A stretch of 64,000 nt of DNA, from contig JAAVVG010000006.1 in NCBI GenBank assembly GCA_012976225.1, forward strand, positions 62,001-126,000, in the 5' to 3' direction. Every line of letters starts with the position of its first letter. Within the stretch, counting starts at the first letter, position 1. Made by a program: the position numbers and the translations under genes. This stretch comes from Golubevia sp. BC0850. Its lineage: Eukaryota > Basidiomycota > Exobasidiomycetes > Golubeviales > Golubeviaceae. The notes below the pieces were generated by a model. The model ran no database searches and had not been told where the DNA came from. It worked only from the letters and a program-made list of their open reading frames with translations. Shown in pieces: positions 1 to 10,327 of the stretch.

Positions 1-353
1 AGGGATGCTCATTGTGGACCTTTCGAAGGGATTATCGACCTAAGGTCAAAAAGACACCGAACCTCCGGAAGTGGTTTCCCGTAGGCTCTTATCCTGAATC
101 GTTAAATTGCGCAACATTCGTTAGAAGGATTCAATTCTAAAGGTTCGTTACGAGAGACGAAAAGTAAAAGGTGACAATAAGATAGAGAACGAAGAAGAAG
201 AATTGAGTGAGAATTTCTAGTCTATGGTAATTTCGATCCCTCTCAAATAGAGCCCCCCTTTTTTTAGAAACGAGAGAAATACAGATGACGTTCAAAGTTC
301 GTCAAGGAAAAGAATGGCTAGAAGCTTTTTGGAACCCGGAGCTGTTTCGTCCA
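1..353. other. Left edge, no gene seen
   Basis: No open frame with recognisable protein content is seen here. The stretch is the 3' flank of the minus-strand MOB-family gene and probably holds its 3' UTR, plus a T-run near 258-265. Confidence 0.5.
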
Positions 354-2150
354 TCAAATTGAAGGACTTAGAAACAATAATGAACTTTCTTGAGGTTCGA
401 CCTGTTTCCGATCTTGATTCTCCACTTTTGAACTTTCACTTTCGACTGGTTCCGACAGTCCCTCTTGATTTTGAGTTGACTCCTGACGCTGCACTTGACT
501 TTCAGTTTCTAGTTCACCTCCCTGTTCTTCGTCCTGATCTTCAACATCTTCCTCATCTTTAACTTCAGTAGGAGCTTCATCAGCACTCAATTCTCTCCTT
601 TCGTTCCCCACCATTTCTAACGAATCGAGAGATTTCGGAATTTCTTCTTCACCACTCTCCTCCTTTTCTAAATCTAATTTCTTGAACCCTTCTTCTAAAG
701 TTTCTTCAATCCCTTCTCCTTCAATCTTTTTCTTTTCCTTTCCAATCCTAATCGCCGTAAGTCTAGAAGCGTTAGAATCGTTTCTATCTAAAGAAGTTGT
801 AGATTGATCTGGTAATTCATCAGATCCTCTTTTCAAAATCCTAGCAACTATAGGCTGGTCTGAAGTTGAACTGGAAGTTGTTGAAAAAGCTTGAGAATTT
901 GAATTCGGTTCCCTTGGAGAGAAGGCACTTGAATCTGGAATTCTTGAATTGGTTTCGGAAGTAGAAGAAGTAGAAGAGGTCGAATTGATGGGAGGTAAAT
1001 CTTCCAATTGAACTAAATCATACCTCTCAGCTAAAGTATAAAACCTTGCATAAAGAGAAGTTTCAGCCTTTGAAAGAAAGCAAAAAAATAAAATTAAAAT
1101 CCAAGATCCAAAGCAAAATGAAGGTCAGCATTTTCCAAATTACTATCTCGTCTCACCAACCCCAATCTAAACTCACCTCACAGCTCTCAAAACACTCCCG
1201 ATGATGTCCCCAAGCATGAACGAAAATCCTACTCAATCTTCTAGCTACGCTACCAAAATGTCTCAAACTGGTATTCGGAATGAAAGTTCTCGAAGGGAAG
1301 TGTCTTGCTGAATTCAATAAAGCTGAAGTTCCATCTAAAGTGTGAATCATGTAATCGATGGCACAACATTGTTTCTCTTCTCCATGACATGCGCATAGGT
1401 ACATCCAATCTCCGGCGTACATGGCTGAACAGGTAGTAGGTGAATTTGAAGAAGAACAAACTTGTTGAAGAGTTACTAGCCAGGGGTGAGAGAAGTCTAG
1501 GACTATGCGTCTGGAGAGGGATAAGGAAGAGGAAGAGGAGGAGGAAGGGGGAGGCTTAGTAAGACTAGCTTGGGGAAAAGGTGAGGGGGTTATGAATTGG
1601 AGATGGTTCGGGTTCTGTTGAACAACACGAGGAGGGAGGGAGAGCTGGGGTCTCGACCTCCATCTCTCCCTATTCTACTGGGTCTCCTGACAATCGGATT
1701 CCTCAAACATCACTCGATTTCATACTCTCGCATCCCTCTGATACACTGCACCCGCCAACAGAAACTCGAGAAACTCACCTCAGCTGTTCATAAATCCAAA
1801 CATCTGTATCCACAGAATGAAGTTCATCCTCTCCCATTCCCATCATATCACCATTCCCATTCCCATTTCCAAATCCAGAAGTAGAGCTAGAAGGATCCCT
1901 CCCCTTTCCTTTAGGGTTTGTTGGAGAGAAAGTTGCTTGGTTTTGGGAGAATTCGCCTTCTGGTAATGAGACTATCTGTTCTACATTATGAGGATCTTGT
2001 CTGATCAAGAGGGAAAGGTATTCTTGAAGTTGAAATGGAGAATCGATTGAAGCTAAAGATAGAGGTGATGAAAGATTAGGTTGAGGGAAAGCTGCCTGCG
2101 GGTAGATGGGAACGGAAGGGAAGGATAGAGAGGATACGAGTCAGAGATGG
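354..2150 (-). CDS. MOB kinase-activator/phocein family protein
   Basis: MOB proteins are small adaptors that bind and activate NDR/LATS-type kinases or act in STRIPAK complexes. Three exons are clear: about 2090-1779, 1510-1177 and 1067-354. The joined reading gives SPFQLQEYLSLLIRQDP, then DVWIYEQLRR, then the core with GDWMYLCACHG, AIDYMIHTLDGTSALLNS and RRLSRIFVHAWGHHRE, then ETSLYARFYTLAERYDLV. These match the MOB fold, including its Cys/His zinc site. The splice phases agree: AG|A makes Arg at the first junction and the second is phase 0. Two oddities are a Gly/Asn/Ser-rich insert before DVWIYEQLR and a C-terminal tail of about 220 residues rich in Ser, Glu and Asp, which usual MOB proteins of about 220 residues lack. 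The start codon is unresolved. An upstream exon reading HESYSLLDSL near 2170-2215 could join at the acceptor near 2095. It looks closer to MOB4/phocein than to Mob1, but the subfamily is not certain. Confidence 0.82.
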
Positions 2151-2215
2151 TCCTCTCCTTCTTGTAGCTGAACTGTACCAAGTGAATCAAGTAAAGAATA
2201 AGATTCATGAAACTC

Positions 2216-2734
2216 TACTTGAGAAGGAGAGATTCTCTTCTTGGTCTGTAGAGACTAGAGACTCTCAGTCACACGACGTCATCCCATCCTCTCCTCCCTT
2301 GATCCCTCTGCCTCCCTCTTAGCTCTGTCATTTTGTACTGTCAAGTGGGCGGCTTGAATAGATGTCTGAGAAGTCTTGTTTCTGTTTAGCTCACCTCTAA
2401 GGTTTGACCCTTTCTAATCCTCATCTGAGTGTCAAGTGCTTGAGATTGAAAGATGAAGTTTAGTTTTCAATTAATTTGAGACTGGATGAAATTGAGACTG
2501 GATGACCTTGTAAATGATTGCTACTCCTGATAACACTCCAAGAAGAATTTAAGTCCGAATGAAAGAAGGTGCAATAGTTGGAAGAGATGGGAACATTTTA
2601 GGCCATGTATATCATCTCTTCTCGCGGCTACTGTATGGACGACTCTGCTGTGGTCAATCATCATCAACATCAAGCAACCTCAAAGATGGTTGGTTTACTG
2701 TCCCAGACGTCGAAAATCGACAAGGACCAGAAGT
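2216..2734. other. Intergenic stretch
   Basis: This lies between the 5' end of the MOB-family gene (minus) and the recognisable part of the PEX12 relic (plus). It should hold the MOB promoter and perhaps the eroded N-terminal part of the PEX12 relic. I could not align any part of it to a known protein. Confidence 0.4.
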
Positions 2735-3901
2735 GATTATCAGTAGAGCCAGATCAACAGTTTCTTCAAAGCCAGGAAGTGCCTTCTGATGAAACTCTAC
2801 GAAAAAAAGAGCGATACCTCTCACCACTCTTCTTGGTTGGTCTCCCCTATTTGCAGGCCAAAGCCAGCGATTGCTGGGAGAGCATAGGAGGGGCAGCAGA
2901 AACTGAGGGTGGTGATTTGTTTGTAGATGAAAGAGGCAGGTAAGAGAGCAAAAGAACAACGAGGTAAGTTGAAGAGTCCTTTCTTTCTGATTTGTTTGAC
3001 TTGAAGCGGGAGTTTGTTTCCTTCGAATAGATGGAAAATTCATCTTTTGGGTCATGCTGCTTACTATGTCTCCTTCTTTTCACGCAGCAATGAGCTTCGA
3101 CTTGCAAGTCGAAAGATCTCCGGAATCTGTTCAACACCTCCTTTAGAAAGGATATTCTAACCTTGGTTTTTCCATCGGTTCTGGCTACTGTTTTACATTC
3201 TAGGTTCTCTCTTCGACAAGACTCCTTATTGGAGACCTTGATACCAAGCCATGAGGGTCGATGGAGTCGATGTTAGGAGAGTGGGAAGTGATGACTATGT
3301 GAATTTTTAAGAGGTCTCACTTTGTACCTTCTTGAAAACTCACTACTACATTCTTGCGGCGAACTCAAAGATGTCGATCAGCAGTGACGGCATGAAGCAC
3401 CTCTTCTCCCACCGAACCTCCTTTCACCCCTCAAATCTCCCCCATTTTCCCGCTACTCGAATCCTCTTCTTTCATCTTCCTCGAAGCCTTGAGAAACGCT
3501 CTTCCAGCTTCAACTTTCTTCTTCAAGCTTTAAGAATGGTGGTCTCATCGGACATTCCTCGACGAACACGAAACGCCAACTCAGGATCTGGAGAAGGTGG
3601 AGAAGAGGGCAAGGCTGGATTTGGAGCTCCAAAGGTTTTGAAACCTCATTCTAAAGGCTAACTCTACGTCAAAGATCCGAAATGGAAAGATTACACGATC
3701 CCACCTACAGGAGACCGGAACGAGAAGACTCTACTTCATAACTCATGTCCTCTCTGTGATCAACAATCCTGCTATCTTGGAGACTGGCTATGTCTTCTGC
3801 TACACCTGGCTTTGGAGTACTTGGAAGAACTCTAAAGCTTTCCGATTAAGCTGATGAGAGTCGAAGGAGCAGGTGGATCGCTGAGAAAGGTTTTGGGGTA
3901 G
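2735..3901 (+). pseudogene. PEX12: Decayed PEX12 (peroxisomal RING E3 subunit)
   Basis: PEX12 is one of three RING peroxins of the peroxisome membrane that recycle PEX5. Fragments in the right order cover most of the protein. RKKERYLSPLFLVGLPYLQAKASD lies near 2790-2870 (quoted in part: LFLVGLPYLQAKASD). WLLFYILGSLFDKTPYWRP lies near 3180-3231 and YQAMRVDGVDVRRVG near 3235-3285. FLLQALRMVVSSD lies near 3510-3550, KVLKPHSKG before 3661, YVKDPKWKDYTIPP near 3664-3710, CPLC near 3750, NPAILETGYVFCYT near 3768-3810, and LMRVEGAGGSLRKVLG ends at the TAG at 3899-3901. The pieces fall in different frames with no introns between them. A TGA replaces the expected Trp after WRP, and the RING region carries at least two frameshifts. 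This reads as a real relic rather than one base-call error. A working copy would be expected elsewhere in the genome. Confidence 0.8.
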
Positions 3902-4479
3902 ACCTGGGAAGGGACGATGGCTGCTGGCTGGGGTCGAACCGTCGAAGGCTACCTACGCTTCTAGTTGTCGGAACTTTTACCCGAAGTGAGCTCTGTACCA
4001 AGTATTCCGACTCTTACTAGAGAAATTGCCTCACTCTCCTCACTTCTTACTTCTTAACTCAACGCCATCAGTGGTCGACTCAGCATTCCCTCGCATGTAC
4101 AAAGTCATCTCCTTCTCCAATGAATTGGAAGGATCAGAGCGAAATGAACATCAGAATGGAAATCGAAAAGGGTCCGTAGGTACGGAGCATCGTCTCCGAA
4201 TTACCCAAAGCTTGGAAGTAGGGACCTCGTCCAAGTTTGGATCCTCTCTTTTCGACCGTATAGTCCCCGGAGTTCCCCACCTCGGTATGATTGTCTCCTC
4301 TGGAGAAGGAAGTCTCATCTAGGAAGAAAGAACTAATCCTGGAACTTTAAGGGACAGGTCATTCATGGCTGTGCCATCACGATCGAATTGAAGAGAAGGT
4401 GGAAACATGAAGTCACAAGGTTGAATGGCATCCCTGCAGTCCCATCCCATCCAATTGAACGCCTGCTTCCTCTCCGAAG
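3902..4479. other. Intergenic, upstream of small secreted-protein gene
   Basis: An open frame of 98 codons at 4026-4322 has no recognisable family and no clear splice or promoter context. I treat it as chance. The stretch ends at the TATA element of the next gene. Confidence 0.4.
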
Positions 4480-4492
4480 GGTATAAAAGAAC
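4480..4492 (+). promoter_or_regulatory. TATA element GGTATAAAAGAAC
   Basis: The 13-bp string GGTATAAAAGAAC lies exactly 106 nt before the ATG at 4599. The identical string stands exactly 106 nt before the ATG of the related gene on the minus strand at 40306. It fits a core TATA box with transcription starting in the roughly 80 nt that follow. Confidence 0.75.
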
Positions 4493-4598
4493 GGTGGTTC
4501 TTTCGATTTCTGACTTTCCCCATCTTCTCATCTCTCTCTCCAATCTCATCCTACCTCATTCGATCCTTTCCACTCAGAACTTCAAGTCACCACCAACT

Positions 4599-5334
4599 AT
4601 GCTATCATTCAACTTTGTTCTCTTCTCTCTGGCTTTGACTCCTCTTGCCTTTGGAAAGCTAAGTCCTAGAGTCTCCAGGTGAGTCTGTTGGGAGCAAGGA
4701 AACTCGTTTCTTCGGCTAGCATTGTCCATCTCTTGCTCATTCTCTCATTCGTCGTCTCTCTCTGACTTCTGTTTATCAGTTGCGACAAACAAGCCGTCGA
4801 TACAATCTGCAGTCCTACACCAGACCAGGCCTTGGGACCCGATGCCTTCGATCTCAAATTCAAAGCTAGACCATCTACCGATTACATCGAATTGGCTTTC
4901 TACAACAAGGACTTCTCCGTCAAAAGACCTATCAACAAGAGATACTCGACCCTTGAAGGTGGTCGCGATGACGTCTTCAAGGCTAACGGAGTTGATTTAC
5001 CTTGTGGCATGCGCGGTTTGTGGACGTTGACGGTAAGTATGCTTGGAGCCAGGATTTCCTCAGTTTCTCGAGCAAATCTCTTCTTGATGAAATCATCGTC
5101 GGATGAGAGAGTTCCGTATTCCTGACTTTCCTCATTTCTCTATGTGACCAGGTTGAGGACAACTACACCGACAAGAGTGGTGCACCAGCATCCGTCGCCA
5201 AAAACTTCGTGAGTACGCAAGCCGACTTGATCAGAGGGCCAGAAAGCGACTCAATACTAAACATCTCTTCCTCTCACCAGGGACCTTACCAAGTCACCTC
5301 CGGAAAGTGCAGTGCCGCAGGCGCAATTCCTTAA
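4599..5334 (+). CDS. Small secreted protein, family copy 1
   Basis: There are four exons: 4599-4678, 4780-5032, 5152-5208 and 5281-5334, giving 147 residues with consistent phases. The N-terminus MLSFNFVLFSLALTPLAFG is a typical signal peptide, so export is likely. The mature part starts near CDKQAVDTICSPTPD and contains DVFKANGVDLPCGMRGLW and the ending FGPYQVTSGKC. The minus-strand gene at 39643-40306 has the same layout: a signal peptide exon, a long middle exon with VFFKDGVAIPCGLDGKAF, and a last exon with FGPYTVKSEAC. The two are therefore paralogues of a Cys-containing secreted family that I cannot name. They share a TATA element and promoter spacing. Gene structure is near certain and function is unknown. 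Candidate roles such as cell-wall or effector-like protein are only guesses. Confidence 0.85.
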
Positions 5335-5947
5335 ACGGCAATGTTCGCTTCGTGTCCTAACTCTTCAGTCGTTCTGTGACTCAAGTCTTATCTCAATGCT
5401 TTCTCCAAAGAAATCTCGGACTTTTTTCCTCTTTCTGCCCACTTCTCTTAACTCTACTTAATTTAATTCCTCCATTCTCAGCCTTTAGTCTTGTAATTCT
5501 CGCCACCAGAAATATATTTGTTACGCTATCTTCAGGCAAGTTAATGTCCCTTGTCTCTGTCGCCCTCACAGAAAAGATCGAACAGATGATCTTGATATTC
5601 AAACTTGAGCTTCTGAATGGTCATTCATTGGAGGGAGTAGAACAGTGAGATCCTCTTCGTCCCCCCCCCCTTTTTGTTTCACTCGCACTTGGCGCGCAGT
5701 TGTTCGAAAACATCTTCATCGTTTCTCCGTTTCATCACATACTTACTTCTGAAGAACTGACACTCCTTCGAGCCTCTCTTTCCTTGCATCACTACACATT
5801 TTTTATCATCAGAGGATACTGAGATCTGCTCAAAGATTTCTGGCGATCTCACACTTTGAACATCATTCGTTAATGCATTGATTTATTCACAAGATCGTTT
5901 CTTGGTCAACCTGTCGTTTGTATCTCCTCCTGCATCCTTCGAGTCGA
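5335..5947. other. 3' flanks, convergent genes
   Basis: This stretch separates the stops of the plus-strand secreted-protein gene and the minus-strand gene at 5948. It contains a C-run near 5661-5670. The open frames at 5376-5648 look like noise. No gene is seen. Confidence 0.5.
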
Positions 5948-7198
5948 TCACAAACTGTCCAATTGATCTTTCCAACTGGCACGGACTTTCTCAACTCCAG
6001 AACGATAATCTAGACCGCTTTGAATTTCTGGTTCGATTTTTTCTTGTTCGGCTTGGAAAGTCTTGAGAAGTTCCTTCTTTGTCTCAGCAGAAGCTTTCAC
6101 TGAGGTAGGGTTTGAGAGTAGGCAAGACATCAATACATTGTTACCTGAAAGAGTCAAATCGAAGATCAATTAGACTCACGAGTTTTCCCGACTCTAGCTT
6201 CAAATCTCTGGCGATTTTGAACTTGTCTTTCTTGAAGAGCTCTAGAGGGAGGCAAGAGAAAAGATCCAACAAAAGTCAGACAAGGAGGTCGAAATCCAAG
6301 TTCTGCCATTTACACTCGCTCCAATTGTTTCAAATCGTTCTTGATATCTTCTACTACTTCAGTTGAAAAGTTGAGGATCACATCTATGTCCTTGATGGTT
6401 TGACTTCCGGCAGTGGAATAGCCAGAAATTGCTTTGTCGACTTCGACTCTGTTGGGCGAGAAGAGATTGGAGAGGCAAGAAGTTCAAGAGGCCTTACTAG
6501 AGATGGCAAAGAAAAGTACTCAAGCGAAAACGTACCCGCAAGGTTGAGCGAGAGTAACGGTAGAATTGATCAGAGCTTTGACTTGAGAGTAGACTTCTTT
6601 GTTCAACTTCAATCCAAAGGCACTCTTTCCGTCAAGTTCACCAGAAGAGACTGTAGTTGGAAATTAAGGAGAAGGGTAGAGGTTGGATAGTTTGATATGC
6701 TGCTGAAACTTGGATCTTACACGGACGTCGTCCATCGTCGAACTCACCTTCGAGTTCCTTGAGATCTTTGTCGATCTTTGCCATTCTTCTGTGATTCTCT
6801 TCGTGGTCCACCATAGTGTCACTTGAAGAAATGGGACAAGAGAAATGAAAATGTCAGAAGACGAAGATTGCAGCTGCTCAAAGAGCGCAGTCTCGAACTC
6901 AAACTCACTTGGCTCCATCATCTTTGGAGACCTGGCTCTCCTCGTCAGATTCATCTCCCTCTCCATCTTGACCATCTGAATCTGAATCAGAACTAGGGTC
7001 GGATCCCTTTCTGTCAAATCTGAAAGGTTGGGACTTGTTTGAGGATGAAGTCTTGAAAAGTCCAGACAAAGCCGCGGATGAGCGATTTGCGACGTTGAAA
7101 GCTGAGCTGAAGTGAACTGAGTCGGTAGTTGGGATGGCAGGTGTGGTTGGATACGAAAGAATGTAGCTCGAAATCAAAAAGAGAAAGACAGGAGGCAT
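5948..7198 (-). CDS. Predicted secreted helix-rich protein, family unknown
   Basis: The start ATG at 7198 gives MPPVFLFLISSYILSYP, a likely signal peptide, followed by a Ser/Asp/Glu-rich segment (GSDPSSDSDSDGQDGEGDES). Exon 1 ends near 6909 at GATGGAGCCAA|GTGAGT. Later exons read NDTMVDHEENHRRMAKIDKD, then VSSGELDGKSAFGLKLNKEV, then VEVDKAISGYSTAGSQTIKD. These are followed by VALQERQVQNRQRFEARVGK and finally NNVLMSCLLSNPTSVKASAE, ending in WKDQLDSL and TGA at 5948-5950. The phases join without stops over six exons if the donor of exon 4 is GTAAAT after the GT of a Val codon. The mature protein is rich in Glu, Lys and Leu and should be largely helical. I do not recognise the family. A wall-bound or surface-binding role is possible but not shown. 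Confidence 0.68.
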
Positions 7199-7702
7199 TT
7201 AAGAGGGAGGCAAGGTAGAGTCTTGAAAATGAGCTGAGGCAACGACCTTCCCTGGTCTCTGTTTCAACGCCACTGACCTTTTCTGTTGGAAGACATTCCT
7301 GCTGTGCTTCTGCCTTTGCGTGAAGTGGATCCTAAAGATCCGCGAGTCATACTGAAGCTTTGATGGATGCGGGTGAATGTTAAGAAAGAGAAAGCTGAGC
7401 TCCAGTTCGAAACGAAGGAAGAGGGGGTCGGTCGATGCATCATCGATCACTTGTTTGAAACGGTTCGAGCTCGTCCCTCCCCTCCCTCTGCCTGCGATCT
7501 CTAGACTGCAAGCTTCACTCTAAGACAACGACCATTGAAAGCAAGAACCAAGAAGGAGACAGTGCAATTCGTGCCAAAGCAAAAGAAAATAAGCAATCAC
7601 CAGTGACCCGCCACTTCTATGTGTTTTTGTATTTACAGGAAGAGAGGTACCCTTTTGAGACGCGACCTGATTGACTCTTGAGAGTGAGAAGAGATGAACC
7701 TC
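7199..7702. other. Intergenic, promoter of helix-rich secreted gene
   Basis: Both neighbours are on the minus strand. This stretch should carry the promoter of the gene starting at 7198 and the 3' UTR of MIR1. No coding signal was recognised. Confidence 0.45.
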
Positions 7703-9679
7703 TCAATCCTTCTTTTCAACATCCTTGGCGATTTCGATTCCAGGAGGAGCAGCAAGGGCTTGCTTGATTTGGGCGTAGAGCAAGAACTGTGGGGGCGAGA
7801 AGAGGAGTGAGGACAAAACAGAGATAGCAGAAGAGGTCGAAGAAAAGTTGTTGAGATTTAGAGAAAGAGGATGAAGAGGAAGAACAGAAGAAGATGGTCG
7901 AAAGGTAGAGGGAAGATGGGGGAGATGTTGTTCGAGATCAGCTTTCGTTTCAGAGCTGGGCCGTAGCTCTTCGATCTGACCGCATCTCTCCAAAGAGCAG
8001 GCTTGTTCCTTCCTTCATTCTAGACTCACCTGACCACTGACTAATCCCATAGTCATGATAGTTCTAGTTCCCAGTCCAGCCCACAATCCAGAGAAACCAG
8101 TGCTTCTGGCACAGACCATCAATTTATGCATCGCACTTCCAGTCTGACCTCCATCACCCTTGTTGATCTTTGAAAGCAAAGTATCAGCTGGATGCGAGAG
8201 AACAGCAGCAGCAGCTCCAGCTACCAAACCACAACCTAATTGAACAGTGACTTCTCCCGCTTTCCCAGCTTTCTCCAAAGTTTCAGCTGGAATATAATTC
8301 GAAGCAACTTCGTGCATGAATTCGTTCACTGTGAATTGACCGACTGCGTATGGAACTTGCTTGAAGAGGATTGGAACGTATCTGAAGAAGGGTGGGATGA
8401 ACGAGAGGGGACGGGACGGGAATGTCAGAAAAGACTTTTGGGTCTTCTCCAACACTTGGCTAGGAGGCTTGGTCCAAACATGCCTTGCCATATGACTGTT
8501 TCTGAGCTCCTCTTGTTTGTCTTCTCCTACTCATGGCAGAGTTCCTTCGCCTTCGTCTCGAAGTTTCGAACCCCAGCTCCGTCTCTGTCTCTTTTCGCGC
8601 TCTGTACTCACCCAGCATAAGCTTGTCCATCCTTGAATACTCTAGTCAAAGCACTAGCTAGACCTTTAGCATAGGTCCTATCAGAGACCAATCTGATTCT
8701 AGCCGCCTCCAAAGGAGTCAGAAGAGTAGTAGCGATAACTTCAGCTCCAGATGCTCCAAGGATGTAGATTGCAGTTCTATTCCTCTGAGCTGCTTCTTTT
8801 GATCCTGCCAGCTCGACTCCGATCTTCTTTCCCACCTCGAAGAAACAAAACTCTAAGGAGGGGAGGAGACAAGTAGACGTTAGAAGAGTGAAGTTGGGAA
8901 GCACTGCTTGGGAGGTCCTCGCCTTTGCCTTTGGCTCTTCTTTGAAACCCTTTCCGAGACAAGCTTGCAGTCCATCGATAAGCTTTACCCTTAAACTTGC
9001 TCTTTCCGCATACATGTCAACAAACCTGCGCTTGCGTAGTGTCCATCTACTCACTAGCTCCACCTTGAATCAGGTATCCCACTGCAGTTGGACCGAATCC
9101 AGTCAACAGACCTCCTGGACCTTCCTTAGCGACGATGCTTCTACCCATCGACAACATGGTCTCCTTGGAACCTTTTGGTTCGAGCTGAAGCCTTGTCTTG
9201 ACCACATCTTGAAGAGAGGTGGAAGATAAGAGGGGAACAAGTCAGAGGAAAAGTGGATTTGACTTTGAGAGTCAATCTGGATCAAATTCTCACCGATTGG
9301 AGTCATCGAACCATGTGTAATGGTTGCGCATAGTCTGAATTGATAGGATAGGGTTTAAGGGATTTGAGAAAAAGTTAGATAGGCGTAGAGCTGGCGTAGA
9401 AGTTGCAAAGGCGAGCAAATGGGAACGATTGAAAGAGAGGACATGCAGAGAAGTGGCACAATACTTACCCTCCGGCAGCTATTTAGTTTCAGAGAAGAGG
9501 GACGAGGAAGAAGAATGCAAAGTAGAAGTGGGAGGAGGTAGAAGGTGAGCGAACGGGAGAGGTGATGAGAACTCAGAGCGTGGAACGGGGGACAGTGTAG
9601 GAGACTCTTTGAAATACTAACTGAGGAACTTGGCATAGTCTAGAGGAGTGAAAGAAGGAGTTAGAGCTTCAGAAGCCAT
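7703..9679 (-). CDS. MIR1: Mitochondrial phosphate carrier
   Basis: This inner-membrane carrier of the SLC25 family imports phosphate for ATP synthesis. There are seven exons: 9679-9622, 9478-9469, 9334-9294, 9207-9055, 8852-8612, 8381-8030 and 7786-7703. They add up to 939 nt, or 312 residues, close to yeast Mir1. The first carrier repeat reads LTAGGLCATITHGSMTPIDV and continues VKTRLQLEP, with the PxDxxKxR signature typical of phosphate carriers. Next comes GGLLTGFGPTAVGYLIQGGA. The second repeat has LLTPLEAARIRLVSD, and the third has LSHPADTLLSKINKG and GLWAGLGTRTIM. Exon 2 is only 10 nt (CTGCCGGAGG) between an AG and a GTAAGT, and it is needed to keep the frame and the conserved TAGG. Exon 1 ends at a GTTAGT donor. 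The Mir1 assignment over other carriers rests on THGSMTPIDVVKTR and GFGPTAVGY. Confidence 0.93.
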
Positions 9680-10327
9680 CTTTGTGTTGTGTGTTGAGGT
9701 TGATCGATCGGGAGAGATGTAGAGGTATAGGTAGGCCGTAGGCAGGTGCGATCTGGTTTGCTGATTCGCTTGAGGGTATTTGAGTTGGATCTGGGATGAA
9801 TGGATGGATGAAGGAGAAAGAAAAGAAGAAGATTCTGGGTTTTATAGATATGGAAGAACGGATGGTCTTTCCAGGAAATTTTGGATTTTAGTGGAGGTTC
9901 AGCGGATCCTTCGACTTTTTCGGGCGATCCTTTTTTCCCTTCAGCTTCTTTACAAAAGTCTACTCTCTCTGATTTCCTTGAAGAGTTGCTCTAACCCTTC
10001 CTTTCTCTGATCTTCTCTTGCAACCAAACTGATTGCCGTATGATGAGCTTGGAGAACTGAGTGAAAGAGGTTAAAGTGACTGTGTCCGCACTCTGATCAT
10101 CTGACTTCTGATTGAAGAGTGGCAGGCTTGAGATGCTTGGAAGGAACTCCAGAACTTCCTGAGGTGGGAACTGAAATCTGAAAGCTGAAACAGAGGTGAA
10201 GAAGAGACCACAAGTTTCTGTCTGCAAATGTCAAATTTTCCTTCTCTGTTCTCTCCCATCACACCCTCGTACCTCTCACATCTCAAGCATCAACTGATTC
10301 TTCACTTGGTTAGAAATCTTCTGCAAG
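9680..10327. promoter_or_regulatory. Divergent intergenic region MIR1 / DCAF4-like gene
   Basis: This is the roughly 650-nt space between the divergent starts of MIR1 (minus) and the WD-repeat gene (plus). It must hold both promoters. I see no clear TATA box or other named site. Confidence 0.45.

Noticed and set aside
3220-3901. PEX12 frame breaks as sequencing errors
   Set aside because: Several breaks plus a nonsense change lie within one gene, while more than 20 neighbouring genes read cleanly, so true decay is more likely. Read mapping would settle it.
4026-4322. 98-codon plus-strand frame
   Set aside because: No family features and no splice or promoter support. It lies between a relic and the next gene's TATA element.
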